From Parachlorella kessleri (Eukaryota > Chlorophyta > Trebouxiophyceae > Chlorellales > Chlorellaceae), in NCBI GenBank assembly GCA_001598975.1, contig BBXU01002724.1:1-64000 (forward strand): 64,000 bases of DNA, written 5' to 3'. A model generated the notes under the pieces. The model was not told where the DNA came from. It did not search any database and saw nothing but the letters and a program-made list of their open reading frames with translations. Within the stretch, counting starts at the first letter, position 1, and every line of letters starts with the position of its first letter. Both the position numbers and the translations under genes were made by a program. Shown here piece after piece: positions 21,939-34,629 of this stretch.

Positions 21939-24900
21939 ATGACGGGCAGGCTCAGGCTCCTGAGCCTCTGTGTTCTGTTGATGGCACAGCTGGCTGTCGG
22001 GTCAGCCAGGAGGTACAAGACATCTGGCCAGAGGTAAGGGAACCCCCTTGCTGATGCATGGCGCAAGCCTACCCAAGGGCTGTCCCCTTTGTAGGGACAG
22101 ACGCCAAGAAGTTATTAGTCTTCGAGCTTTGCGTTTTGCGCCTTAGTGCAGCCCCACTGTTTTTCCTCTACTGTCTGCCTCTACCTTGGTTAGGAGCGCG
22201 AATGCAGCAGCGTGGCAGGAGGCCCATTACACCATTAGACTCACAAAGAGGGAACTGATATGCGCAGGGACGAGACCAAACTGAACGTCCACATAGTTTG
22301 CCACACCCACGATGACGCAGGTAGCTGCCAGCTTTAGTTCCATTCCTGGCAACAACGGGTGTCCTTTTCCTTAGTGATGGAGGCTTGTTGACCTCTTGAG
22401 CTCTCTTCACCAGCCCCTGGGGGCTATTGATACAGGTATACTCTGTCACACGGGGCAGTACATGTGGATCACCACTGCGCTCGTTTTATTTATGCAGGGT
22501 GGCTGAAAACTGTGGACCAGTACTTCTATGGGGCTAACAACTCCATCCAGGTCAGTTTCTACTGTGGTCAACAAGCCTCTTTAGCCGATTGCACTATAGC
22601 TCCGGGTGTGTCTATTGCAGGCGTGCCTGTACTGTGGGTTCAGCATGGTTGCTGAGTGCTCTTGTCCCTCTTTTCTGTCCAGGTCGCGGGCGTGCAGTAC
22701 ATCCTGGACACGGTGGTGCAATCCCTGGAGGCCAACCCCGACCGCAAGTTTGTGTATGCCGACATGGTAAGGATGTTCCTTGGCTAAGTTTGCTGCCGGT
22801 GCTTGGTCGCGGCTGCTACATGTACAGACGCTGATGCCATTAACATCCCGTGAGCGGGTTATACCCGATTACGTCTCTTGGATGGCAGGGCAGCCTTATG
22901 CCCATACCTCTGCTGGTAGGCGGCACATGTGCTAGTGTTCTGAATTATGGCCAGGCTGACGCCCTCCAACATGTCAGCGACCGGGTACACTAGCACGTAA
23001 ATCCTGCTAGCACTGCACCTGCCCTCACCAACATCATTGTGCTGAAAGAAGGGCCATGGCCCCCAGTCTCATCTCTATTACGCGACCCGGCCCTCGTCCT
23101 ACTTGCTCAGGCCTTTTGGGGAGAGGAGGTACTTAGCCTGGTATAAACCTAAGCGAAGCCTCCGAACTTGCTGCAGGCCTTCTTCATGCGTTGGTGGGCA
23201 GAACAGGACGAGGACACCAGGGGGTTGGTGTCACGACTGGTGGAGAACGGCCAGCTGGACTTTGTGAATGGTGGCTACGTGCAGCACGACGAGGCGGGCT
23301 CACACTATGTCGCCATGATTGATCAGACCACCCGAGGCCACATGTGAGCAAGCTGCCGCCTCACACCAGCTGCTGCTGCTCAAAGCTACTGCCTTTGACT
23401 TGATGACACCGCTGCTGGTGCGGGGCCTTGTGGGGCTTGTGGAACCCCTTCTGGTGGCTGCATGCCCCGGGCGGTTTGTGGCTCATTGCAGTCAGTAGCT
23501 GGGAGGGGCACACTGTCTGTCTTGCCGCAGGGGTGAGAGTGGCCTGTTCTGTCCACCCAGAATTGCCAAGCGCCTCGCAAGTGCGAACTCCTGCTTGTTG
23601 CGCTGTTAGGCGTAGGTGTCATGGTGGCCCCTGCCTGCCTGCAGGTTCCTGCGGAAGGCGTTTGGCAAGGTGCCCCGTGTCGGGTGGCAGATCGACCCCT
23701 TTGGCCACTCGTCCACCCAGGCGGGCCTGCTGGGCGCGCACGTGGGCTTTGATGCCCTGTTCTTCGGCAGGGCAGACTACCAGGTGGGGCTGCCTGGTGG
23801 ATGGAAAGGAGGGCGTGGCATGGGTTGGGGTTGGGAGGGGCAGGGTAAGTGAACATGAAGCCCTTGTCTTCCGCAGGGCAACTAACAGATGTGGGTCTTG
23901 GTGGTAGCTTTTAGCCACTTGTAGAACGGGGTTTTGAGCAACAGATTCGCTGGGCTGTGTAACATGCACTTCTGGTGTCATAGTTGGAGGGACACAGATG
24001 GCGGGGTTCTGGGTGGGGCGAGGGGCTTGGGAAGTGCCAACGACTGTCCCAGGGCTAGCATACGCTGCATCAAGCTGGGCCTGGATTCACATTCGCCTTG
24101 TTGTCTGCCAACCGTGGTACCGCAGCTTTTGCGCGGGGCTAGTGTCTGAGGGTGTACTGCCCCCAGGCAGACCTTACAAGGCACCTTGCATGGCAAGTGT
24201 CACTTCATTCCCAGCACTCTACCCTGGGCATGTGTTGTCACTGCCTGCATTCCTCTTGGCCATTGCTCAGGACATGGACTACCGCAAGGGACTCAAGGCA
24301 TTGGAGATGGTGTGGAGGGGATCGGGTACCCTGGAGGATGCTGAGATCTTCACTGGCAACTTTGCAAGTGGTGAGTGGGCTGGGACTCTTGGGGAGGAAG
24401 TCTGTCCTGCATGCTGCTGTGTGTTGGCGCTCGTGTTCCTGATGGGCACAAGCAAACCAGGGCATTGTGGCAGCCTCCAGAACAAATTAATGCACCTGAC
24501 AAACTGCGCTCCGCACGGAGCCTGCTTGGCTAGCAGTGCACTTTGTGAGAGCTGGCAAGCGATGCCTCATATTGCGGCGGCAAAGCACAGCACCCCTTCC
24601 ACCACATGTGTGCGGCGCCTTGTATCCTCCAGGCAACTACGGCCCGCCGCCTGGGTTTTGGTGGGACTGGTGGGGCGGGGATGCCCCCGTTATGGACGAT
24701 GCCCGCCTGGCAGAGTACAATGTGCAAGAGAGGTGCGCTGCGCTGCGCCACGCCTGCTGTGCCCCCGCCCCCTTGCCGCAGGGGGGTACTGGCCGGTCCC
24801 GGGGTTCGGGTGGGACTGGGGGATGGGGGATGCGCCCGTGTGTGACGACCCTCGTCTGGCTGATCACAATGTGCAAGAGAGGTACCGCCGCCACCCGGCC

Positions 24901-27900
24901 GCTGTCCGTGGTCCTGGTGGCACTTAGTGCAAACTGGGAAGGGTATGCCTGCCGTGAATCAATAGGCCAGCCCAGAGCACTGTGTGCGAGTTGGTGATGT
25001 CGCAATTAAGTCTGCATGCTCCCTTGGGGAATGCAGGAGGCCCTGCGGCTGGCTCGTGGGTTGGTTGGTGGTGCAAACTCCTGACCTCGAAGCTATTGTC
25101 TGCTTGTGTGCAGGGTGGACTCCTTTGTGGCTCGCTGCAAGGAGATAGCCAACGTGACCCGTGGCAACGACATCATCGTAACCATGGGTAGCGACTTCTG
25201 GTACTCCAACGCCCATGTTGTGTGAGTTGGTTCAACTACCCACCCGGACAGCGAGGCTCTTCCTTCATCCTCTCCTACGCCGATGCGCAGTAAAATTGAC
25301 TTGTGTGCTGATTGAGCCATGCCGCCGTAGGTGCGGTGCCATGCAAGATGAGCTGCAGGGCTTCTGACGGGGTTCAGCCGACTGTGCCATACTGGCATGT
25401 GTCACCCCCCGCTTTTGCATCTGCCTCTGGGCAACTTGCTGCCTAGGCATCGGGGCTCAGCACGACGCCATCCCCGAATTGCCTCAGCAACCTTGGACAG
25501 GCCCTCCTCCCACCAATCAGACCCGGGTTGCGCGGGCAGTGTGATAAAGTGACCCCATTTGCCCGCCTGGCATATCACACATTACGTAGTGTTACAGGTA
25601 CAAGAACCTGGACAAGCTGATCCACTACCTAAATGAGGATGGGCGCATCAACACCTTCTACTCCACGCCCGCTAAGTGAGCCATGCCTGGTGCCTGTGCC
25701 TGCCTTGCTTTGGGTGCCGCAAAGTACCGCCAGGCAGCAAGGAGCAGTAGTGGGGGACGGTGAGCGCTGTTCACCCAGTGCGGAGCCAGTCTGTACAGCC
25801 AAGGGTGCCTGTCCTCAGGCGCCCTTGTGCCTGCCATCACGGTGCAGGTATGTGGAAGCCAAACATGGCTACAATGAGAGCTGGCCGCTGAAGACGGATG
25901 ACTTCTTCCCGTATGCCGACTCCCCCCACGCCTACTGGACAGGTGCGCCCCGGCGGAGTAGCCAGCGTGCAGTGCTTTTAACAGTGAATCGCATGGCCCC
26001 ACACTGGTGGGGAATACGGACTTGCAAGGAAACCGAGAGTGTGGCCAGCACAGGTTCCACACCACTGTCACCGCCAGGCCGCTCTGCTACTGCCTGCAGG
26101 CTACTTCAGCAGCCGGCCCACCAGCAAGCGCTTCATCCGGCTGGCCACATCCTACCTGCAGGCGGCGCGCCAGCTGGAGGCGTTTGTGGGCGTCAACAAG
26201 ACAGGTGGGTGGGTGGGTGGGTGAGGCCCCGCTGGGGGGCGGCAGGAGGTCCCACAGCCTGAGTTGCTTGCAGGTACACATGGCGTGGGGCCTGCTGCGG
26301 CTGCCGCCTGTTCCTCCCTTCTCCCGCCGGCGCTGGTCCTCTGGGTGCCCGCTGTCGCTGCGGCAATCGCCGCAGCGGCTGCTGCTGCGTGGGAGCCCTG
26401 TGTGTGATGATAGAAACTCTGGTAGCGTTGCTTGTTTAGACTGTGTGTCAGCAGGCCCGCAGCCCAGAAACGTGTACACCACCACTGCTCGCTTCATGAG
26501 GGTGCCTGCAGCAGCCGGGCTTCCTACTGTTGACCAGGTTGTAAGGCTCTCAGCTTCAGGTAGGATGAATAAGAAAATATTGGGTGCACATGTGCATGCA
26601 GGCTGGACCACGGATGCGCTTGAGGAGGCCATCAGCCTCACGCAGCACCACGACGCCATCACCGGCACAGAGAAGCAGCATGTGGCCAACGACTACCACC
26701 GCAGGCTGCACAAAGGTGGGAAGCCGGCATGGCAAGCTTGGGGCAGGACATGGCTGGGATGTCTGGGAAGCATGGGAGGAGGATTGCGGGACAGATGTGG
26801 CGCGTTGCTTGGTTGCTGTGGATCGAGGTGCAGTGAGAAAGCCAGTGGCAAGAGGACCCGAGGACGAGTGTGCCAAATGGTCATTCACAAGCGCAGATAT
26901 GAAGTAGCCCAGGCCGTGCTGGCTTGGATTTGTGCAGGGACTCTGCTGGTACTGGACTGCTGTGGACGCATGTTTTGCTGCCCTTCTCGGCGTGCCCGCG
27001 CCCTAGCCTGAAGTCCACGTCTGACCTGCCCTGCCTGCTTTGTGCAGGCCTCAAGGAGGCCCAGCAGGTGGCTCTGGCCGCCTTGAGCCGCATCCTGCGT
27101 GGGGAGAACCACCCCCCGCTGCTGGGAGACGCCGCTTCTGGCGACGGCCAGGGCGCTGGGTCCCGGTTTGACGAGGACAGGCGGCGCCAGGAGGGCGAGG
27201 GGGCAGTTGTGTTGGAGCGAGGCTTGGACGGAGCGGGGGAGCAGGGGAGAGATGAGGGAGGCGGTGGGGAGGGCATAGCCTGGAGCACCGCCCGCAGACG
27301 ACTGCAGGTGGGCAGCCTGGTAGAAGGCTGGGGTCGTGGTTGGGGTTGAGTGGGGGACACGCGTTTCCTCTGGGCGGCGCGAGGGGCTGTGCTGCTGCTG
27401 CTGCATTGCTGGAGCATGGCTTAGCCGCTGGTATTCCGACGCAGCCCACTGTCTGCTGCCAGCAGCAACTGTTGCTTGTGGGCTGGTCTGCTTTGGTTGC
27501 TTGCCCAACATTACTACAACCTGCCCAGCATTTGATGTTGCTTTGGCTGGCACTTGAGAATGCTTGTCCTGCTGCCGTGGCCTGCCAAGGGAAACCCAGG
27601 TGGACTTGCCATTACACAAGTCTGGCCTCTCTCAACAAAGACCTCTGGTATCCCCCCCCCCCCCAGCTGCTGGCGTCTATACCCCAACCACGCATGACTT
27701 CGTTCAACTTGGCGCGCCTGTCTTTGGCCCACCAATGCCGCCTGTCACAGCTTGAACACCTCCGCACCAGCCTTGGTCCCATGCAGGCGGGCGGCCCGCA
27801 CCCCAACCCCATCGACGTGCACATCGACCTGCACGCCTGCGACTGGCTCAACATCAGCGCCTGCCCCGCCACCGTCCACCTGTCCAACGCCACCGGCGGT

Positions 27901-30900
27901 GGGGGGCCGGGGGTCATGGTGGTGGCATACAACCCCCTGGCCTGGGGGCGGGTGGCGGCGCTGAGGGTGCCGCTGGCGAACCAGCACCACAGCTGGACTG
28001 TGGTAGGTGCGCTTGGGGTCCACTCCAGTGCTGCTGCATGCACCATGCTGGCTAGGATGATTCCAGGTAAGTCCATGACAATATTTAAGGGGTCGATTTG
28101 AAGTCGCAATTTCTATGAGGTGGCGTACAGATGCATCCGTACTGGGGAACGCACCGCTGAGGGTGCCGCTGACGGGCCAGCACCACAGCTGGACTGTGGA
28201 AGGTGCGCTTGGGGTTATGAGGTGGCGTAGGGTCCAGTTACACTGGGGGACGAGTAAAGGATGCCGCTGGCAGGCCATGGTCACTCTTGGACTGTAGGCG
28301 GCAGGCAGGCGGGCTGGCTGCAGAGGGTTGAATGGCCAGGGGGGGTGTGCCAGTGGAGAATGGGAGCAGGCCGGGGAGTTTCTGTGACGCGGGTGACGAG
28401 GGTGCCAGGCGGGTCACTTGCACTGCAGGCTCCTGGTTGCCTGGACCGCAGCCTCCTTAACGTGCCGCCCTCCGTAGATTGCCTATCACCCTACCCTTCC
28501 CCTGCTTGCAACGCCCATGCTGCTGCTGCTGCTGCTGGTGTGGCATTGGTCCCTTACCCCCCTGCCTGCTTGATGAGAGATCTCTGATCCATCTCCTACG
28601 AGACATGTGCAGGCCCCGAGGGCGAGGCCATCGCCTCTCAGCTGGTGCCGGTCGCCCCCTCCACCTGGTGCCTCCAGCGCCTGATGGCCCGGGTCAACGC
28701 CACCTGCCCCGCGGGCCTGGGCCAGGCCGAGCTCGTCTTCCTGGCGGAGCTGCCCCCCACTGGCTACAACGCCTACTACCTGCGCCCGGATGTCGTGAGC
28801 GGTGGTACTGCTGTCGCTGCCGGCAGCAGCGGAGGGAGCAGCGCCGGTGGTGATGCTGCCGCGGGCAGGGTAAGGGGCAGTGGCGGCGGGGGCCCTGTGC
28901 GAAGGTCGGAACGGCAGGAGAGCTGGGACAGCGCTGAGCCTGGACCGGCTCAGCAGATTACGCAGCCAGTAGCGGCGTCGGCTGGGGGATGGCCTGCCAG
29001 CCTGCATGGGGAGGCGGTGCCTGCCAGCGCTGGTCCGGGAGCTGCGGCGGGGCGTGACGAGTGCGATGAGAAGGGGCGGACCACGCTGGACAATGGCATC
29101 ATCACGCTGGAGTTTGAGTGCGAGAGAGGTGCGAGAGTCATTGAAGTACGTAGCACCCAGCCAGCCAGCCTTGCTCATTGTTGTGCAGCACCTTGCATGC
29201 TCTGCTCTGCGGTCTCTGTTTGGCTGTCTTGCCGGTGCCCACACGCTTTCCCCAGGGCGTCCCTACCACCACCTGCTGCGCTAGCCGGCCCAGCTGCTGC
29301 ACACCCCCTGCCCCCCCTTGCCAGGCATCCTGGTGTCCATGAAGACCGGTGACGCAGAGATGGAGCTGGTCACTCGCTTTGCCTGGTACAACTCCAGCGA
29401 CGGGCTGGACGTGAGCGAGAACCGCGGCCAGGCCTCGGGGGCGTACATCTTCAGGTAGGCGCCCGTAGTGGGGGCAGGGACCGGAGTGGAGGAGAGAGGT
29501 GTGGGTTGGGGGCAGGCATTTTCTTTGTTTGTGGGTGGGTTGTGGTGGTTGGGTAGCCAGCCAGGGGTGGGTGGGTGGGTGGGTGGTTAGGGGTGCATAT
29601 AGGCGGATACTTGTAGTTTCATGCTGCCAAGGCAATCTTTGTAGATTGAACTGGGCCTGCTGGTAAGCACGTGGCAGCCACAACAGATGACCCAATGCTG
29701 GCTGCCAGCTGCTCGTGTAGCACCCAATAGCAAGTGCCCTTCATGCCTTGCCCCCGCTTCTTCACCAGTGCTGCATGTGTGGTCTGTGGTGTAGCACGTC
29801 CTGATCTGGTTGGCCCGCCTGACTCATGGCAACACTGCCACGGCGCGCTATGCTTCCAGGCTGTGCTTTGGGCTGGACTAGAGGTGGGCTCTCAGGGGCG
29901 ATCTAGTCCCAGATCAAACCTGCACTCCCCCTGCAGGCCCAACGGGGTGTATGACATCCACCCTGGCAAGGGCAAGCCCTTGGCCCTGGAGATTGTGAGA
30001 GGGGATGTGGTATCGGAGGCGCGCCAGGCCTTTAACAGCTGGGCCACCCTCATCACTAGGTGGGTGGGTGCAGGGGCATGCACCGCGCGGCTGGCCAGGG
30101 CTGGGCTGTTGCTGCTGGCAAGCTGTGCTGCCAGGTTGACACAAGCGCTGGCGGCTTGCTTGTGGGTTTTGAGTGCCTATCTTGCATGGTCGGTGCCTTG
30201 TGCAGTGTGCGCAAGGAGGGGGGAGGGGGGTTCAAGTGCCCGGATACGCCGTAGGGCAGCACATCGACAGTGACTGCCTGACTGGGGAAGCGCGCGTTGC
30301 CGGCCCAATGAACAACTCAAGCATGTGTGGAGGAGGCAAGGATGCCTCCGGGTGAGCTGCTGCTTGCCTGCCTGCTGGCTTGCTTGCTTGCTTGCCTGCC
30401 TGCCTGCCTTCCTGCTTGTGTGCTTGCCTGCCTGCCTGCTGGCTTGCTGTTGCTGGAGCTGGTTGAGAGCCTCAGGGCCTCTGACCGCCCTACGGCGTCC
30501 CAGCCTGGGTTCTATAATAACTTAGCCCCTCCTCCGCGCCCCCTCTTCCCTGCCCGCCCTGCAGGCTCTATGCTGGCCAGCCGTACGTGGAGTTTGAGTG
30601 GACTGTGGGGCCCATCCCCTACGAGGACCACCTGGGGCGGGAGGTGGTAGTCCAGTACGTGACAGACCTAGACAGCGGCGACGCCTTCTGGACCGATGCC
30701 AACGGCCGGGAGATGATCAAGAGGGTCAGGTGGGTGCTGTAGCTGGGGTGGGGGAGCGGGTGTGTGTGTGGAGGGAGTGGCAGACGTGATCAGCGATACA
30801 CCGCGTCCGGAATTGCTAAGTTAGTGGGCGGGAGGTGGTGCCTGGGTCAGGTATTTTAAGGACTAAGGACGAGGTGCGCCTGAGGACAGGCTGCCTTTTG

Positions 30901-33848
30901 GGGTAGACCCCAACTACCCAGGAAATGGGTTGCCATCTGTTCGATGCAACCGCGGCCTTCCTGCCCCAAGCCAGACAGGGCAGTGCCACGCATGACAGGC
31001 TCTGAAGATCCCCTGCTTGGCAGTGCTTGGGGAGGAGGCCTAGGCCTGTCCTTACTGCGCCTCTTCGGCACCCTCATGGCTGCTGACTCGCTGCCGCGCC
31101 CCGGGGCTTCCCCTTCTCTTCCTCCTCAGGGACCAGCGCCCGGCCTGGGAGCTGAATGTGACCGAGCCCGCCGCCGGCAACTACTACCCGCTGACCGCCG
31201 CCATGTACATCCAGGATAACAAGCGCCAGGTGGCGCTGCTCACCGAGAGGGCGCAGGGTGAGTCAGCATGCTGGGCCTGCCGTTCAAGAGGACCATACTT
31301 ATCAGCCCTCGACTGCGCCTCTGGCCCTTGTGTGTCAGAGCTTGGCAGGAGTTACTTCCGGCCAGGGGTTAGAGGGTGGGGTGTAGGAGGGTCAAGGACA
31401 TTGCAGAGATCCCGCTTCTAGGGTTGTTGAGAGCCGGCACCCTTGTTTCCATGCCGTTTGGCATGACATGGGTGTACAGGAAAGGGATGTGGTGACGGAT
31501 TTAACCTGTACCGAGACAACCGGGTGCCTGCCTGCAACCGATCGTAAGGCTGTGTGAGTAGATTTTACCGCTGGGATTTGCCCCACACCCGCCTGCGCGA
31601 TCCCGGCTCCTCCTCCCTCCGCAGGCGGCGCCTCCCTGCGCAGCGGCGAGCTGGAGGTGATGGTGCACCGCCGCACCGCCGTGGACGATTGGCGGGGGGT
31701 GGCCGAGCCGCTGAACGAGACGGTGTGCGGCTGCACTGGGCCGGACTGCAACTGCACAGGCACGGCTGGCAGGCTAGCAGCGGGTTGTGGGTGCACAAGC
31801 CAAGTGGCTGCCTAGAGGCTCGACATGGCAAGAAGGGTCATGGTTACTGAGAGTGGGAGGCCCTCTCGTGTTTGCACACCAGTGCCCAGCTTTCGACTGG
31901 CACTTTGGGCCAAGCGACCCACATCTGGTTCCAACCTCAGAACTCCTGCCTTCGTTTCACCACAAACTGTGTCACCTGGACGCTACCAGATGTCTACCGA
32001 CAACATGCTGGCATGTGTGGCTGTGGCCTGGCAGTATGCACAGGCTGCTGCTGCTGCTGGGGTCGGTCTTCCCCATGAACTCTCGGAAGTAACTCTTACC
32101 ATGCCCCGCACCTAAAGACACCAACTCAACTGCCTTTTCGGCTCACCGTGCTGCAGGGCTGGTGGCGCGCGGCGTGCACTGGCTGGTGCTGTCGCCCTTG
32201 GACACCGCCGCCCGCGAGCGGCGCTACCTGCAGCAGCTCCTCAACGACCCGCCGCTGCTGGGCTTTGCGCCCATACCCATCAAGCCGGAGGGGCTGGGAC
32301 CTGCAGCAGCAGCAGCAAGGTGCCTAGGGGGTGGGCGTTGCTGCAGGGTTGCTGGGTGGCCGTCGCCCACAGGCTGGCTGCGTGAGCGATTCGCTATGAA
32401 CAGACCCAGCTTCCAAGGCGCCCCATGACAGAGGTCATTGGGGGTTCAGCCGCAGTGAACAAGCAAGTGCGACTTGATCACGTTGGCAGCCCTGCAGGGA
32501 GGCCCCACCCCCTCCTTACCCGCCCCGCCCGCCCCCTGCTTCTTTTGCAGCAGCCGCGGCGCACCCCTGGGCGCCGACATCGGCATCCGGCGCAGCTTCA
32601 CGATGAACGAGCGTGGCCTGCCCAAGAATGTGCACCTGCTGACCTTCAGGGACACCGGCGACAAGAGCTTCCTAGTGCGCCTGGCACACCTCTTCGAGGT
32701 ATGGTCGACACGAGTCTCGCACGGAAGCTGTGGTGGGCCTATACCGCGTCTCTCGCCGTATGCGAACTCCTCGCTGCTCTGTCAGGGAACTGCTTCAGCA
32801 TGGGAGGCCAAGGTCAGGTCAGCTAGCTGCCAGAGGGCGTGGAGCTGCACGAGCCCCTGCTGCTGCTGCTGCTGCTGCTGCTCCTGCTGCTGCTGCTGCT
32901 GCTGCGTATCTGCTGCTGGAGCCAAGCCCGGGGCAGCTCGTTTGGTGAAACATTTGATCCTCCACTTAGACTTGTTATGGCAAATAGAAGTTCTGCTACG
33001 AGTTTAGGTAGCATGTCCCCTGCAACATGCTCTGCTGCTACGTGCTTCCCATTCTGACAGGATGACGAGGACCCTGACTACGGGCTGAGCAAGCCCATAC
33101 ATGTTGATCTCAACCTGGTCATGCAGCTCTTCCAATACCAGGAGGTGCGCAGGTGGAGGGGCCTCGGGCTGGGGGTCATTCTCGGGCTGTGAGATGTGTT
33201 GTTTGGGGGCATGTTGGAGGGCCAGCCATTTCCAAGGTCACATAAGCGGTCCAGAAAGCTGTGGCATGCGTATCTTATGAGGTTCATGCAATAGGCAAAC
33301 ACCAGCAGTAAAACCAGACTAGGAACCGGCTGGCTACAGGAGGCAGATTCCTAGTTGCTTGTAGCCTGCCATAGTGGCGCCGACTGCAGCTGTGTACTAC
33401 ATACCACATTGCTAGGAGTTGCATAAATGGAGTGACCTCCCTACCGCAAGGCTGGAGCGGGTGGTAGTGAGTGTCTTGTAGAATCTGTTTTGCCTGGGGC
33501 CGACAAGGGAAAAGGCTGCGCTCTATCTGGGTGCCTAGGCCGGTACCGCTCTCCTATCTGTACGGCACCGCACAGTGCTGCTGATGCCCACCTGGCCTCC
33601 AGGTGTCTGAGATGTCTCTCACTGCCAACCAACTCAAGGCAGACGCGGACAAGAGGCTGCGCTTCAGGGCAGGGGAGGAGCTGAGGCCTGGACTGAACAC
33701 TACCAGCAGCAGTAGGGGGCAGCCCCGCCCACTGAAGAAGCATCACCCACTGGAGGTGGTGGACTGCCGTGGTGGGTGTAGTAATGATGACTTAATGGTA
33801 ACCATCAATCCATTGGAGGTCCGCACCTGGGAGTTCATCTACGGGTGA
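21939..33848 (+). CDS. Lysosomal-type alpha-mannosidase, glycoside hydrolase family 38
   Basis: Twenty-five exons close in frame to 1202 residues (exons: 21939-22033, 22268-22320, 22498-22550, 22683-22766, 23177-23343, 23645-23783, 24271-24370, 24633-24732, 25114-25221, 25598-25675, 25848-25942, 26100-26204, 26602-26715, 27048-27307, 27787-28006, 28613-29128, 29325-29454, 29937-30059, 30565-30729, 31130-31257, 31625-31759, 32157-32319, 32551-32698, 33061-33144, 33603-33848). It should hydrolyse terminal alpha-mannose from N-glycans in the vacuole/lysosome or outside the cell. A signal peptide ([18 protein letters not shown]) leads. HTHDDAGW gives zinc ligands His46/Asp48, WQIDPFGHS the nucleophile Asp168 and zinc ligand, [13 protein letters not shown] the last ligand His409. 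[18 protein letters not shown] is typical of the lysosomal branch. Exon 16 carries a ~90-residue Gly/Ala/Ser insert. Intron 21 appears to be GC-AG. Exon 8 has an alternative copy at 24782-24881. Confidence 0.95.
24633..24732 (+). other. Alpha-mannosidase exon 8a (mutually exclusive pair, first copy)
   Basis: 100-nt exon between acceptor CCTCCAG and donor GTGCGC, phase 1 in and 2 out. Encodes [15 protein letters not shown] followed by [18 protein letters not shown]. By alignment to human MAN2B1 (NGYNPPRNLCWD...SPEYNAKEL) it is the expected exon in this position, after IFTGNFASG and before [11 protein letters not shown]. Confidence 0.85.
24782..24881 (+). other. Alpha-mannosidase exon 8b (mutually exclusive pair, second copy)
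   Basis: Same length (100 nt), same phases, intact acceptor (TTGCCGCAG) and donor (GTACCG), no stop. Encodes [15 protein letters not shown] followed by [18 protein letters not shown]: 23 of 33 residues identical to exon 8a. The separating intron would be only 49 nt, and including both exons shifts the frame. Confidence 0.8.
26205..26224 (+). repeat. Tandem GTGGGT at a 5' splice site
   Basis: Four to five overlapping GTGG units start exactly at the donor of mannosidase intron 12, offering several identical donors 4 nt apart and a possible G-quadruplex in the RNA. Confidence 0.7.
28117..28310 (+). repeat. Decayed tandem duplications of the mannosidase exon 15 end
   Basis: Inside intron 15, CTGAGGGTGCCGCTG..CAGCACCACAGCTGGACTGTGG from the end of exon 15 (27961-28006) recurs at 28157-28201 with a few changes, including the following GTGCGC donor. 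A weaker third copy lies near 28262-28300. Each is preceded by a GAGGTGGCGTA..ACTGGGGA block, so the unit is about 100 nt. Parsed as pseudo-exons. Confidence 0.75.
30361..30446 (+). repeat. Degenerate CTTG/CCTG tetranucleotide repeat
   Basis: Alternating GCTT and GCCT units (about 20) in mannosidase intron 18. The Leu/Cys/Ala-rich reading frame across it is a repeat artefact. Confidence 0.8.
32858..32906 (+). repeat. CTG trinucleotide repeat in an intron
   Basis: About 16 CTG units, interrupted once by CTC, in mannosidase intron 23 (32699-33060). Confidence 0.9.
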
Positions 33849-34629
33849 AACTGACTGCCTGCCAACATTTTTGTTAGTGTGGTAAGCGGCCAGACAGCAA
33901 CAGGTACAGGCCGGTTGTGTGTATAGTTTCCTAGGCCCCAGGGCAAAGTTTATGCGCTGTCCGCGCAGGCCCCGAGCAGCGTTGAAGTGGGTATAGACAT
34001 CCTGCGCTCGCCCTGCCCTGCCTGCACACTCACTGCCTTTTGTCTGCAATACCAGCTCTATGCATTGTTGCTTGTTCTGCCAAAGGCCTTCAGTTGTCAT
34101 TACGAGGCAGTAGTGCACTGATTTTTGATAAACTCGTAGCCAGGCACACTTGCATACTATTTGCAACGTTGTTGGAGAGGTGAAGGTTATGACAGTAGGT
34201 TGCCGTCCAGTCCGCTCTGTTTACCCTCCCTTCAGCCTTCATCACCCTTCCCCTCGGCGGAAGATAGTGTCTACCAATAGCGGAGAGGGCGCTTCAACTA
34301 ACCCAACCCTTCATCCACCCAAGCTGACACACATGCGTTTGTTTGCCTGGCCTCTCTTATTCCGCAGCGCTCCTCTGCCGTCAGGGCATCTCCTTCGCAA
34401 CATCTTCCGGCGACTTCCCACCCTCGCCAAGTGGGGCATCACTCCGCATCTCTGAACCCAGGTTGATGCCGCCCTGCTAAGACAGCCCACCGCAAGCACG
34501 CCACATCACGAGGTGCTGTGAAAGTTCAACCACCATCCCACATACGGCCGCGCTGCTCTCCAACAGAATGGATAAGAGCATATTACTTGCAGCACCGCCT
34601 GGCATGGAAATGACACTGTCAGCTACATC

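Noticed and set aside
23998..24927. 309-residue plus-strand open frame through the mannosidase exon 8 region
   Set aside because: It runs through introns in a different frame; the exon model with GH38 homology explains the sequence.
26007..27011. 334-residue plus-strand open frame
   Set aside because: Spans introns 11-13 of the mannosidase out of frame with its exons; low-complexity and no homology.
30361..30446. Leu/Ala/Cys-rich peptide resembling a membrane helix
   Set aside because: Produced by a CTTG/CCTG simple repeat inside an intron.
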